Part shown: positions 20,333 through 28,386 of the stretch, piece after piece
Layout: each line of letters starts with the position of its first letter
Numbering within the stretch: the first letter of the stretch is position 1
Assembly (NCBI RefSeq): GCF_000479005.1
Contig: NZ_AWXC01000043.1
Location: forward strand, 1-64,000
DNA length: 64,000 nucleotides
From: Prevotella sp. BV3P1
Lineage (GTDB): Bacteria; Bacteroidota; Bacteroidia; Bacteroidales; Bacteroidaceae
Direction: 5' to 3'
Made by a program: the position numbers and the translations under genes
Notes under the pieces: model-generated
Told to the model about the DNA's origin: nothing
Databases searched by the model: none
The model's input: only the letters and a program-made list of their open reading frames with translations

Positions 20333-21454
20333 ATGAAACTACATGTAAGAAAAATGCTCTTGGCTGCAACCACCGTTGTGACGCTGTCTGCGTTCGCACC
20401 CGCCGTCAACCAATTCACTGCCGCCGAGCAGCAGCAAATCAACATATCCACGCCCCATCTGTTTGACAAGGAAAAATCGTTTTCAATCGACTTCACGCAG
20501 CTCAAGGACAACGAATATTCGTTTCCGCTGCCCGTCGGAAAGCCCAAAACCTTGCCCAATCTCTACATGGAGATAGCAACCAAGAAGGGCGATGCCGTGA
20601 AGGCCATGTTCGGCGGTGTGGTTCGCCTGTCACGCAAGTTTCCCGAATACGGCCATGTGGTGGTGGTTCGACATCCCAATGGTTTGGAAACCGTTTATGG
20701 CAACAATGTGCAAAATCTGGTTAAGGTTGGCGAAACGGTGACGGCGGGACAAACCCTCGCCATCGTGGGTGAGCGGGGTGGCAGAGCCTGTTGCACCTTT
20801 GCCATCATGGTGGATGGCAAGCGCATCCGTCCCGAAATCATCATCGAGGGCAATAGTCATCAGCTCAGACGTCGAATGATTCAATGCACAAAAAAGGGCC
20901 GTCATGTGGATGTCGCCGTGCTGTCTGAGCCGGAACGACCGATAGGCGTCGACTCCGATGATCCCTTCGCTCACGGTGACTCGTTCCAGTTGAACCTGGC
21001 TGAGATGGAAAAGTCGGGGCAGTGGGCGTTTCCCTTACCCGGCGCCAAGCTCATCAGTCCCTACGGAGGCAGGCGAGGGCATAGCGGATCAGACCTCAAA
21101 ACCAAGCCGAAAGATGAAATCCTGGCCGCCTTTGATGGTGTGGTGACCCTTTCCGGGCCGCATTATGGTTACGGAAATTGTATCACCATCAAGCATCGGT
21201 ATGGCTTTGAAACGCTGTACAGTCATCAGTACAAAAACCTGGTCAAGGTGGGACAGCGCGTGAAGGCGGGTGATGTGATTGGCCTCACGGGGCGTACGGG
21301 CCGAGCCACCACAGAGCATTTGCACTTGGAAGTGAAGTTCAGAGGAAGGCGAATGAATCCGAACGTGATATTCGACATCCCGAACCGAAAGTTGCAGAAT
21401 GTGACGTTAACATTGACAAAGTCGGGCCGTGTTACCTCGAAGCGCAACCGCTAA
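20333..21454 (+). CDS. M23-family peptidoglycan endopeptidase with two M23 domains
   Basis: Exported cell-wall hydrolase or its regulator, 373 residues, with a signal peptide ending near APAVNQ. Two homologous M23 (LytM) domains are visible. The C-terminal one (about 235-345) keeps the zinc/catalytic set: GHSGSD, YSH and HLHLE. The N-terminal one (about 85-165) aligns over FGGVVRLS, NGLETVYGNNVQNLVKVGETV and GRACCTFAIM but has lost those histidines. A -7-like TATTTTTG lies only eight bases before the ATG (20318-20325), which would give a near-leaderless mRNA. Confidence 0.88.
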   Translation: MKLHVRKMLLAATTVVTLSAFAPAVNQFTAAEQQQINISTPHLFDKEKSFSIDFTQLKDNEYSFPLPVGKPKTLPNLYMEIATKKGDAVKAMFGGVVRLSRKFPEYGHVVVVRHPNGLETVYGNNVQNLVKVGETVTAGQTLAIVGERGGRACCTFAIMVDGKRIRPEIIIEGNSHQLRRRMIQCTKKGRHVDVAVLSEPERPIGVDSDDPFAHGDSFQLNLAEMEKSGQWAFPLPGAKLISPYGGRRGHSGSDLKTKPKDEILAAFDGVVTLSGPHYGYGNCITIKHRYGFETLYSHQYKNLVKVGQRVKAGDVIGLTGRTGRATTEHLHLEVKFRGRRMNPNVIFDIPNRKLQNVTLTLTKSGRVTSKRNR

Positions 21455-21611
21455 CCGTGAAATAACGAGCTGCGTCGCCAAGTTTATGCAGTGCTGCATG
21501 GGACATTCTGTAGAATGAGGAGTGAAAAGCAGGGCGTTCTTGGCTATAGTTCTTGTAAGGTGGCTGTAACCGTTTGATTATCTGTTAGTTATAAAAGCAT
21601 AAAAAGCCTTT

Positions 21612-21699
21612 CCAATAGCATAGAGATTAGGGCCCAAAGTCATAGAGATTGGGCTGTAAAGTCATGTAGATTGGCCTTCAATAGCATGGAGATTAAAAT
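21612..21699 (+). repeat. 22-bp-period intergenic repeat, locus A (4 units)
   Basis: Four units start at 21612, 21634, 21656 and 21678, each 22 bases, built on CCAAAGTCATAGAGATTGG. The first unit carries the variant AATAGCATAGAGATT and the last ends CATGGAGATTAAAATCC. It lies between convergent genes. The family recurs at 32269, 40778 and 50975. Confidence 0.85.
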
Positions 21700-21727
21700 C
21701 CCGTCTTAAACACCCTTCCTTTTCAAG

Positions 21728-22894
21728 TCATTCTTTCGTGTTTTCTCCCGTGTATTCTAAAATCCGCTGTTCCAATTCTTCGTGCTTGGGCCCTACAATG
21801 GTTTGGGGCTTTCCTTTTGTCGGAATCACTAAGAGAGTGGGGAGGGCACCGATGCCTAAATCGGCCGCCAATTTCTTCTCTTGGTCATAATTAACCTTAT
21901 AAAACTTGATTTTTCCAGCGTATTTTTTAGCCAACTCGTCAATCAATGGCGACAAGCGTTTGCACGGTATGCACCAGTTGGCCCAAAAGTCGATGACGCA
22001 CGGCACATTGTCGCGATAGGTATAAGGAGTGGAAGCAGTGTAATCCCACACATGATCTAAGAAATAGGTACGACCGATGTCAGTGGGCTTGCCCGTTTCA
22101 ATGACGACGGCAGATTTGGAAACAGATTTGTAAACGATGGCATTTTCATCGTATGCTTGAAAGTAGATGGACGCTTTCGTGAAATCAACGGACAGCAATC
22201 CATGTTGCAAAATGCCGTTACCTAAGAACGAGTCAGCGGCCTCTTTCGTCGTTGCTATGGCTGTTTTCCATTCCGTATGCGCTATTTTCAGGGAACACGA
22301 ATTTGTAACGCCCAGCTGTTGGCATTGCTCTTGAGAGAGTGTTAGCTCAGACGATTGGTCTAAGCGCAAGGGCAGGCTGACGTTCTGTTGATTCACCATG
22401 ACCGGCAAGCGCAATACTTGTTGAGGGGCTTCGTTCAACCTTATTCGATTAGACAATTTCATGAAATCGGGTCGATAGGGCGCAGAGATGGTTAGTTTGT
22501 TATTTTTTGCATCGATGGTAAGCACCGCATTGCGAAACATGTCCATGCCCAACAGTCCTTTGACATTCTGCTCACGATAGGTAGCTGGGGCAGATTCCAC
22601 CGCAAACGACTGCTTTTCGGCATACAAACTTTTGCCTAACGATAGTGTGTGGGTAGTGTTTTGAACCGTTTGGGGCGTTGACTTTTCTTCTTGAAACAAC
22701 ACAGTCTTCTCGTTTAACGCCAACACGAAAAGAGCAGGTTGGTCGTCCAACGTCATGGCCAACGCCATTTCACCCTGACGCAATAATTGATAATCAAACG
22801 TCTCTTGCGAAGTGTTGTTCACCTGTGCCTTGGCTGTTGTAGGAATATTGGCCAACAGCAATAAGATATAGATAAGTAAAGAATGTAAGCGCAT
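21728..22894 (-). CDS. Exported thioredoxin-domain protein with degenerate aspartyl-protease-like domain
   Basis: Signal peptide to about residue 23, then a retropepsin-like region (about 35-250) that is a paralogue of the next gene upstream; compare GLLGMDMFRNAVLTID with GILGGDAFKDVVISID and the shared PYRP motif. The two DTG sites of the paralogue read ALN (59-61) and DQS (179-181) here, so protease activity is unlikely. The C-terminal thioredoxin fold (about 290-388) has an intact redox pair in WANWCIPCK (C308, C311). It is the last gene of the six-gene operon and starts 10 bases after its neighbour. A periplasmic redox role is likely; the partner is unknown. Confidence 0.8.
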   Translation of the reverse strand: MRLHSLLIYILLLLANIPTTAKAQVNNTSQETFDYQLLRQGEMALAMTLDDQPALFVLALNEKTVLFQEEKSTPQTVQNTTHTLSLGKSLYAEKQSFAVESAPATYREQNVKGLLGMDMFRNAVLTIDAKNNKLTISAPYRPDFMKLSNRIRLNEAPQQVLRLPVMVNQQNVSLPLRLDQSSELTLSQEQCQQLGVTNSCSLKIAHTEWKTAIATTKEAADSFLGNGILQHGLLSVDFTKASIYFQAYDENAIVYKSVSKSAVVIETGKPTDIGRTYFLDHVWDYTASTPYTYRDNVPCVIDFWANWCIPCKRLSPLIDELAKKYAGKIKFYKVNYDQEKKLAADLGIGALPTLLVIPTKGKPQTIVGPKHEELEQRILEYTGENTKE

Positions 22895-22904
22895 CTTGAT
22901 AAAA

Positions 22905-24068
22905 TTATAATTTATGAATGGTAACTTTAAACACTTGGTGATGGCGACGAATCGTCAGTTCGGCCTCCTGACCTTTGATATCCTTAAAAATATCAACGAT
23001 AGTCATTTCACTTAAAGGCAAAGCGGTGATGTCATGGCCATTGACAGCCGTCACTTCGTCGCCAATTTCAACTTGTGGTTGGGTGGTTCCCCATATCGTA
23101 GTAACCTCAAAACGCTGGTTGACTGGCAAAATTCCCACAGTCCATGTTTGCTTTTTATTTGCGAAATCGGCCGTGGAAGTTTTGTAGGGTTGGAAATAGA
23201 ACCTGCCTCGCGGATAGTCAATGGTTACTGTGCCATACTGCAAAAGTTCGGCTCCTAAAATCGTGGGGATGCCCGCTGCCGCCATTGCAGGCGTATTTTC
23301 AAACTTTTTACCGCTGATGGTAAACGGTGCTAAGCGTACATATTTCAAAGGTTTCGGCTTGGCCAATCCCTCTAATCCAGCACCCACAGAACCCACTCCC
23401 TCGCAGGTAACGGTGGCAGCTTGCGCCTGCGAAAGACGATGAAAGTCGTCTTCGCTCAACGTGAGCAGTTCAGGAACGCCCGTGTCAAACATCATCTGTA
23501 CGGATTGATTCTTGAACGTTAATGGAAAATTAACGTGCCATGTTGGCGAATACTCCAAGGGAATGCCGTCAGACAGTTTAAGCCCTTTTGGGCGATAGGG
23601 ATAAAATAGGCGAAGTTGTTGCGCATGTCCGTCGATACTGATCACCACATCTTTAAACGCATCGCCACCAAGAATGCCCACCACGCCTAAGTCACGAAAG
23701 CCTTGTATCTCGGGCAACGCAATGGTGTTGAGTGTGGTAAAGCGTAAATATCTACCTATCTTCACCTCCGGCAGGGTAGCTTTTGAATAGCTGTGGGCCT
23801 GTCCGTTCATGTCGGTTGTTACCTGTTGGCCTCCCGTCAACTCACCCTTTGCCTGTTCTACCTCACGCCACATGGTGGCTGTCTGTCCGCCCGTGTCTAA
23901 GATGTATTTATGGCAACGCCCCTTCACTTCAACCGGAATGATGATTCGTCTATACTTCACCTCATACGCAATGGTGTCAGCGTAACGGTTGATTGCCGTT
24001 GCCTGAGCTAAGCACGACATGGGGTGGATAGCCAAACATGTGAGAACCAGTGTTACAACATATTTCAT
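22905..24068 (-). CDS. Exported retropepsin-like aspartyl protease with C-terminal PDZ domain
   Basis: A 387-residue protein with an N-terminal signal peptide (to about residue 22). Two aspartyl-protease half-domains carry YILDTGGQT (D58) and MMFDTGVPE (D195), so both catalytic aspartates of a pseudo-dimeric active site are present. A PDZ domain (about 310-387; EIGDEVTAVNGHDI) follows. Of the four protease-like proteins in the operon this is the only one that looks catalytically intact. It lies downstream of the degenerate S8 protein and directly before the thioredoxin fusion. Confidence 0.82.
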   Translation of the reverse strand: MKYVVTLVLTCLAIHPMSCLAQATAINRYADTIAYEVKYRRIIIPVEVKGRCHKYILDTGGQTATMWREVEQAKGELTGGQQVTTDMNGQAHSYSKATLPEVKIGRYLRFTTLNTIALPEIQGFRDLGVVGILGGDAFKDVVISIDGHAQQLRLFYPYRPKGLKLSDGIPLEYSPTWHVNFPLTFKNQSVQMMFDTGVPELLTLSEDDFHRLSQAQAATVTCEGVGSVGAGLEGLAKPKPLKYVRLAPFTISGKKFENTPAMAAAGIPTILGAELLQYGTVTIDYPRGRFYFQPYKTSTADFANKKQTWTVGILPVNQRFEVTTIWGTTQPQVEIGDEVTAVNGHDITALPLSEMTIVDIFKDIKGQEAELTIRRHHQVFKVTIHKL

Positions 24069-24157
24069 AGCCAGCGTTGAATGATTGATTTGAAATCTAT
24101 TTCAATAAGATTGCTTGATGTTACTTCATCAATGAATGGGCCACACACCTTGTTGAT

Positions 24158-25882
24158 TTATTTCCTCGTGCTGTTTTTTTCTTGCAATACTTTTTTCACT
24201 GCGTTTGCCACATTGACGATGCCACCCGAGATGGAAATGTCTGAATAAGTAAAGAGGTCGTTCACCTTACGGTCGTTTACCACAATCGTTTTCTCTATTT
24301 CCATGTCTTGCATGGGTGTCACGGAGTTGTTGAGTAACTCGCGAACCTCTGCGGCGGTGAGTTTGGGAAAGTAAGACCTTACCAATGCAGCGGCCCCGGC
24401 CAATGTTGCAGCAGCCATTCCTGTGCCGGTAGACAGGCCATAGGTGTTTCCCACCCCTGCGCTGTATATTTCTTTTCCTGGCGCGTGAATGTCCAATTCG
24501 GTTTTTCCATAGTTGGCTTTCAACGAAGGCTTGCCCAACTTGTCACTGGGTGCGACGATCATTAAGTTGGTTAGTTCATGTCCCGCAATCATCTTCCGGT
24601 TAGGATAATAAGTGGTTTTTTGCAAATCTTGCGCACTCTCTGTCACCGGAACAATCGCCAGTACATCGTGCTGTTCGGCATAGTAAAGAGCGTCGGCAAT
24701 CCACTTACGCTCTACGGGAGGGAACAACGTATTCTGCGACGGTAGCAACATTACCTTAGCTCCATGGTCAACAGCATATCTTATGGCCAATGCTACGTCT
24801 TTTAAATAAGGGTCACCAGCTGTGGTTGCACGCAGGGGCATGATGCGGGCAGCATTGCAAATGCCGTCGGCTCCCTTACCATTGCCACGGATGGCCGCGA
24901 TGATAGATGCCTCCATGGTGCCTACGTTTGCGTCTTCTGTCAGCAAATCGGCATTACCGTAATGGTTGTCAAGCAAGTTATAGGGATCATCCCCCACGAT
25001 AGTCTGTCGGTTGTCAGTGCTGTGTTTCTGCAAATAGGCTTCGTATTCCTGCTGAGCTTGCTTGATAGGCGTACCCGCCATCTCTACATCATATATCTTT
25101 TTCCACGAATTAGTCTTTGCCAAGGGAAAGCTGTAGCCTAAAATCATGAACGCCATGTCTGACAATAAATCTTTTGGAGCATTCTTGTCATACAACGTTT
25201 CGAACTCTTTTTGCGTAATTTCTTGACCGGGGAACCGTTCTTTCAGCTTCTTGTCAAACACCTTGGTATAGTGTTTCACCATCTTGGCAGCCAAGATTCC
25301 GGCGTAACGTGAAGCCAATGGCGATTCGTACACAATGGTGTCACGATAGTAATGGTACTCCTGTACGTTTGCAGGCGGTGCCACTTCTACCATCTCATCG
25401 CCTTGGAAGCGAAAGAAACGCTTGCCGTCTGAAATGTAGTCGGCATACTTTTCTCGTAGTCTGAAGTATTCGCGATCGCCCTGGTTCATGGTGGAAGTCA
25501 TGGCAATCGTAGTTCCGTCTTTGTCAATCCCGCCAAGGAAATTCCATCCATGCACGTCATCAACCAGTCCGTTGCCGTCATCATCCTTTCCATTCAGTTT
25601 TTCTTTTCTGTTCTGCCAAATCATGGTTTGGTAATCTTCATGCATCAAATCGATGCCCGACCCGATGAGTGCTACCGTTATGGGTTTGGCTTTTCGGCCT
25701 TGAAGCAAACGATAAGCCTCGTTCACTCCAATACCATAAACCTTATCTTGGGTAGGAGAGAGATTGTACCAATCCAGCTCTTTCTGTGGCAACTCCTGTG
25801 AATGAATTTTGACAATGCTTACTGGTTGAAACAAGAGGCATAAGGCCAGTAAACCGATATGATAGAACTTAAAATATTTCAT
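24158..25882 (-). CDS. Subtilisin-like (S8) protein lacking the catalytic triad
   Basis: Exported 574-residue S8-fold protein (signal peptide to about residue 29). The three family blocks are recognisable but altered: the Asp site reads ALIGSGID (G74 for Asp), the HGTH block reads VGTM (V320 for the catalytic His, M323 for the second His) and the GTSMA block reads GTGMA (G488 for Ser). The oxyanion Asn region reads VPVTES with no Asn. Long flanking stretches such as DDDGNGLVDDVHGWNFLGG and the closing VRSYFPKLTAAEVRELL still match Bacteroidota S8 peptidases. It is therefore a probable pseudoprotease, perhaps a peptide binder. The frame is uninterrupted. Confidence 0.85.
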   Translation of the reverse strand: MKYFKFYHIGLLALCLLFQPVSIVKIHSQELPQKELDWYNLSPTQDKVYGIGVNEAYRLLQGRKAKPITVALIGSGIDLMHEDYQTMIWQNRKEKLNGKDDDGNGLVDDVHGWNFLGGIDKDGTTIAMTSTMNQGDREYFRLREKYADYISDGKRFFRFQGDEMVEVAPPANVQEYHYYRDTIVYESPLASRYAGILAAKMVKHYTKVFDKKLKERFPGQEITQKEFETLYDKNAPKDLLSDMAFMILGYSFPLAKTNSWKKIYDVEMAGTPIKQAQQEYEAYLQKHSTDNRQTIVGDDPYNLLDNHYGNADLLTEDANVGTMEASIIAAIRGNGKGADGICNAARIMPLRATTAGDPYLKDVALAIRYAVDHGAKVMLLPSQNTLFPPVERKWIADALYYAEQHDVLAIVPVTESAQDLQKTTYYPNRKMIAGHELTNLMIVAPSDKLGKPSLKANYGKTELDIHAPGKEIYSAGVGNTYGLSTGTGMAAATLAGAAALVRSYFPKLTAAEVRELLNNSVTPMQDMEIEKTIVVNDRKVNDLFTYSDISISGGIVNVANAVKKVLQEKNSTRK

Positions 25883-25956
25883 AATTGATGTTGATAAATG
25901 ATATATCGTGAGTTTAATTCGTTAAATGTGATTCTCGTACAACGAAGTGTGAGGAA

Positions 25957-26850
25957 CTACCGTGCAGTTGCCATGTCGCCAATGCGCTGAAGGTCAACTT
26001 TGAAGTTGTTTTTAAAGTAGTTAATCACGACTTCGTACTTTTGTTTAACCTTTTGATGAGACAATAGTCCATCGGCTGTTTTCAACTTGCTGGCTGGCGT
26101 AGATACGATTGTTTGCAAATAGTCGTACCAATCTTCGCGCACACTGTTTTTATGTCGGTCGTCTATAAACCCCGCATCCAGACTTCCATCCACATCTGTA
26201 CCGTAGGTAGATATGGCAGCAAACGCCTCTGGAATGGCTTCACGGAGGGCGCCTCTATTGATGGTAGGATAAATACGGCGCAACAACAATTTGCAAAGGT
26301 CGATGCGAAATTCGTCTTTCTCTTGTCGTGTCATCTTCTTAATAGTGCTATTTCCATGATTCACGGCAAAGAATTCGTATCCTTCAAACGCATTGACAGG
26401 CTTGTAATCGTCATGAGTTGGTTCTGTTGTATATCCACCTTCTAAATAATACAGCTCGCTGCAAAGCAGAATACGCAGCGGTAAATGTTTCTTCAAAAAG
26501 CTGCTTGGAAAGAGGTTCAAGAACTCTGTCTGCAACATTTTTACTTGCTCTCCCACATATTTCTCGTCAGGTAGCTGGTATAAATACCCTTCATCAGCCA
26601 TTCGTTCTTTGCTCCACAGATAGTTTCTCGTCACGCCCCAATCGAATTCCGAGGGTTGGTATTTATAAAGAACCAATGTGCCTGTTTGCTTAAAGATGCG
26701 CTGAATGTCAGCATCATAAGGATGGTTGCCTTGCGGTAGGCGATGAGATTCGAAGGCGTTTTTCTGCTTTTGAATAGACGAAATGGGGTCTTCGTTGCCA
26801 CAGCTGATGAGGAGAAAAGCTGTTAGTATGTATAAAAAAAAATGTTTCAT
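25957..26850 (-). CDS. Lipoprotein related to zinc metallopeptidases (Mx1-like), HEXXH lost
   Basis: A 297-residue lipoprotein (lipobox LLISC, Cys17). The C-terminal pattern DWYDYLQTIVSTPASKL then KQKYEVVINYFKNNFKVDL resembles the putative zinc-binding metallopeptidases (Peptidase_Mx1 type) that often accompany SusC/SusD pairs. Where those have a HEXXH helix, this protein has EFRIDLCKLLLRRIY (about 180-194) and no HEXXH occurs anywhere. The family assignment is from memory of sequence patterns and is tentative; absence of HEXXH is seen directly. It follows susD by 20 bases. Confidence 0.65.
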   Translation of the reverse strand: MKHFFLYILTAFLLISCGNEDPISSIQKQKNAFESHRLPQGNHPYDADIQRIFKQTGTLVLYKYQPSEFDWGVTRNYLWSKERMADEGYLYQLPDEKYVGEQVKMLQTEFLNLFPSSFLKKHLPLRILLCSELYYLEGGYTTEPTHDDYKPVNAFEGYEFFAVNHGNSTIKKMTRQEKDEFRIDLCKLLLRRIYPTINRGALREAIPEAFAAISTYGTDVDGSLDAGFIDDRHKNSVREDWYDYLQTIVSTPASKLKTADGLLSHQKVKQKYEVVINYFKNNFKVDLQRIGDMATAR

Positions 26851-26869
26851 CTTGTCAATTGTTTATCAA

Positions 26870-28366
26870 TTAATCCAATTCCGGATTGCGTTGTCTTACT
26901 TCTAATGGAATGGGCAATACATATTTGCTGCTGTTTTGTTCCAGCTTGTAAGTTGTGGTTTGTCCACTCACGATGGAAAATTTGTGCTCTATGGCTGGCA
27001 TTCCTTGTCGTTTTAAGTCAAACCAACGATGATCTTCAAAGCAGAGTTCACGTCTGCGTTCTTGCAGACAGAAGTCAATGAGCTCGTTCGCATCTGTGAT
27101 GTTGATGGGTTGATAGGTACCTGTGAAACGAGATGCGCGTAAAGTGTTCAAGTCACTCAACGCGGCTTGTCTTAGTTTTTCATCCTTATTTTGTAAGTAC
27201 AAGCGTGCGTTTGCTTCTGCCCGGTTGAGATATGCCTCGGCAACGCGCATTCCCTTGGTGGGATTTTGCGGCACTTTGTCGCTTTTACGTCCTACTAAGA
27301 GATGTTTCTCTGGCATGAAACCATTCATGGTAAGATAGCTGTAGAAGTAAGCTTCACGCCGGATGTCATTGGGCTCGTAAAGTGATTCCAAAGTTTTGCT
27401 AACCGTAAAAGCGGGCAATTTGCCGAAGTCGATGTGCGGATTGATACCTACAAAGAACGCATCATATTCGCCATTGATAGAATATCCCCATATCAATTCA
27501 GGACTGTCACTATTGTACACTCCCCCTTTTGCCATGTCGTACAACACGGTACCTTGCCAATCGTCGTATGTATAGTATTTGCTTAGCTGCCTTAGGGTAG
27601 GTTTTTGGGCGATTACGGCATTGCTGTAGCGTGCCGACTCAGCCCATTTGCCCTCATATAAGTAAAGGCGTGACAGCAAAAGGTCAACAAACAAGGGTGA
27701 TACGGTGTAGACGCTGGCTTTATACTCACCGCAATTCTGCCACAGTTTTTGAGAGGTTAACAGGTCTTTTTCTATTTGTTGATAAACCTCTGCCACGGTG
27801 TTACGCTTAGGGAACTCATCTTTTACCGTCGATTTCAGTATTAATGGAACACCCAAAGCGTCATTCAATGCTGGGTTTGCTGTATTGTAAGCAGGCGCGA
27901 AAGTGTTGACAAGCAGGAAATAATAAAACGAACGAAGTGCCAAGGCCTCTGCCTCAATTTTTTGTTTAGCTAAGCCCGAGCCTGATACTTTTGGCAACTG
28001 ATCAATCACAACGTTACAACCATTGATCCAATGATACAACTGTTGCCACGAATTGCTCCAGGGAATGTTGTTCTTTTGCATTTGCTCAAACATGTCATTA
28101 GCCCATGTAAATGCGGCTGCTCCTGCACGAAGAGCATCTTCTTGATTGGTGGCATCCGAATAATTGCTTTCAACATCGTCTGTCAACAGTTCCAGATATG
28201 AAAAAATAGGTGTGTGCGAAGCGTATCCATCGCCTAACAATAACTCTTCCAAGTCGGATGTTGTACTGGGTCGCACCTCGTCTTGACTGCTTTCAGACAA
28301 GAAGTCATTACAACTCGAAAGCAGCAATGCGATGCATGAAATGTATAAATAAATATGCTTTTTCAT
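26870..28366 (-). CDS. SusD/RagB-family outer-membrane lipoprotein
   Basis: A 498-residue surface lipoprotein (MKKHIYLYISCIALLLSSC, Cys20) and partner of the SusC encoded 20 bases upstream. It shows the usual SusD architecture: an N-terminal helical part with LALRSFYYFLLVNTFAPAY, a middle region, and the C-terminal block with AEAYLNRAEANARLY, LQERRRELCFEDHRWFDLKR and the ending VLPIPLEVRQRNPELD. With protease-like proteins as its only companions, a peptide substrate is more likely than a glycan; that is inference. Confidence 0.93.
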   Translation of the reverse strand: MKKHIYLYISCIALLLSSCNDFLSESSQDEVRPSTTSDLEELLLGDGYASHTPIFSYLELLTDDVESNYSDATNQEDALRAGAAAFTWANDMFEQMQKNNIPWSNSWQQLYHWINGCNVVIDQLPKVSGSGLAKQKIEAEALALRSFYYFLLVNTFAPAYNTANPALNDALGVPLILKSTVKDEFPKRNTVAEVYQQIEKDLLTSQKLWQNCGEYKASVYTVSPLFVDLLLSRLYLYEGKWAESARYSNAVIAQKPTLRQLSKYYTYDDWQGTVLYDMAKGGVYNSDSPELIWGYSINGEYDAFFVGINPHIDFGKLPAFTVSKTLESLYEPNDIRREAYFYSYLTMNGFMPEKHLLVGRKSDKVPQNPTKGMRVAEAYLNRAEANARLYLQNKDEKLRQAALSDLNTLRASRFTGTYQPINITDANELIDFCLQERRRELCFEDHRWFDLKRQGMPAIEHKFSIVSGQTTTYKLEQNSSKYVLPIPLEVRQRNPELD

Positions 28367-28386
28367 AAAACAATGTGTCTGATTTA

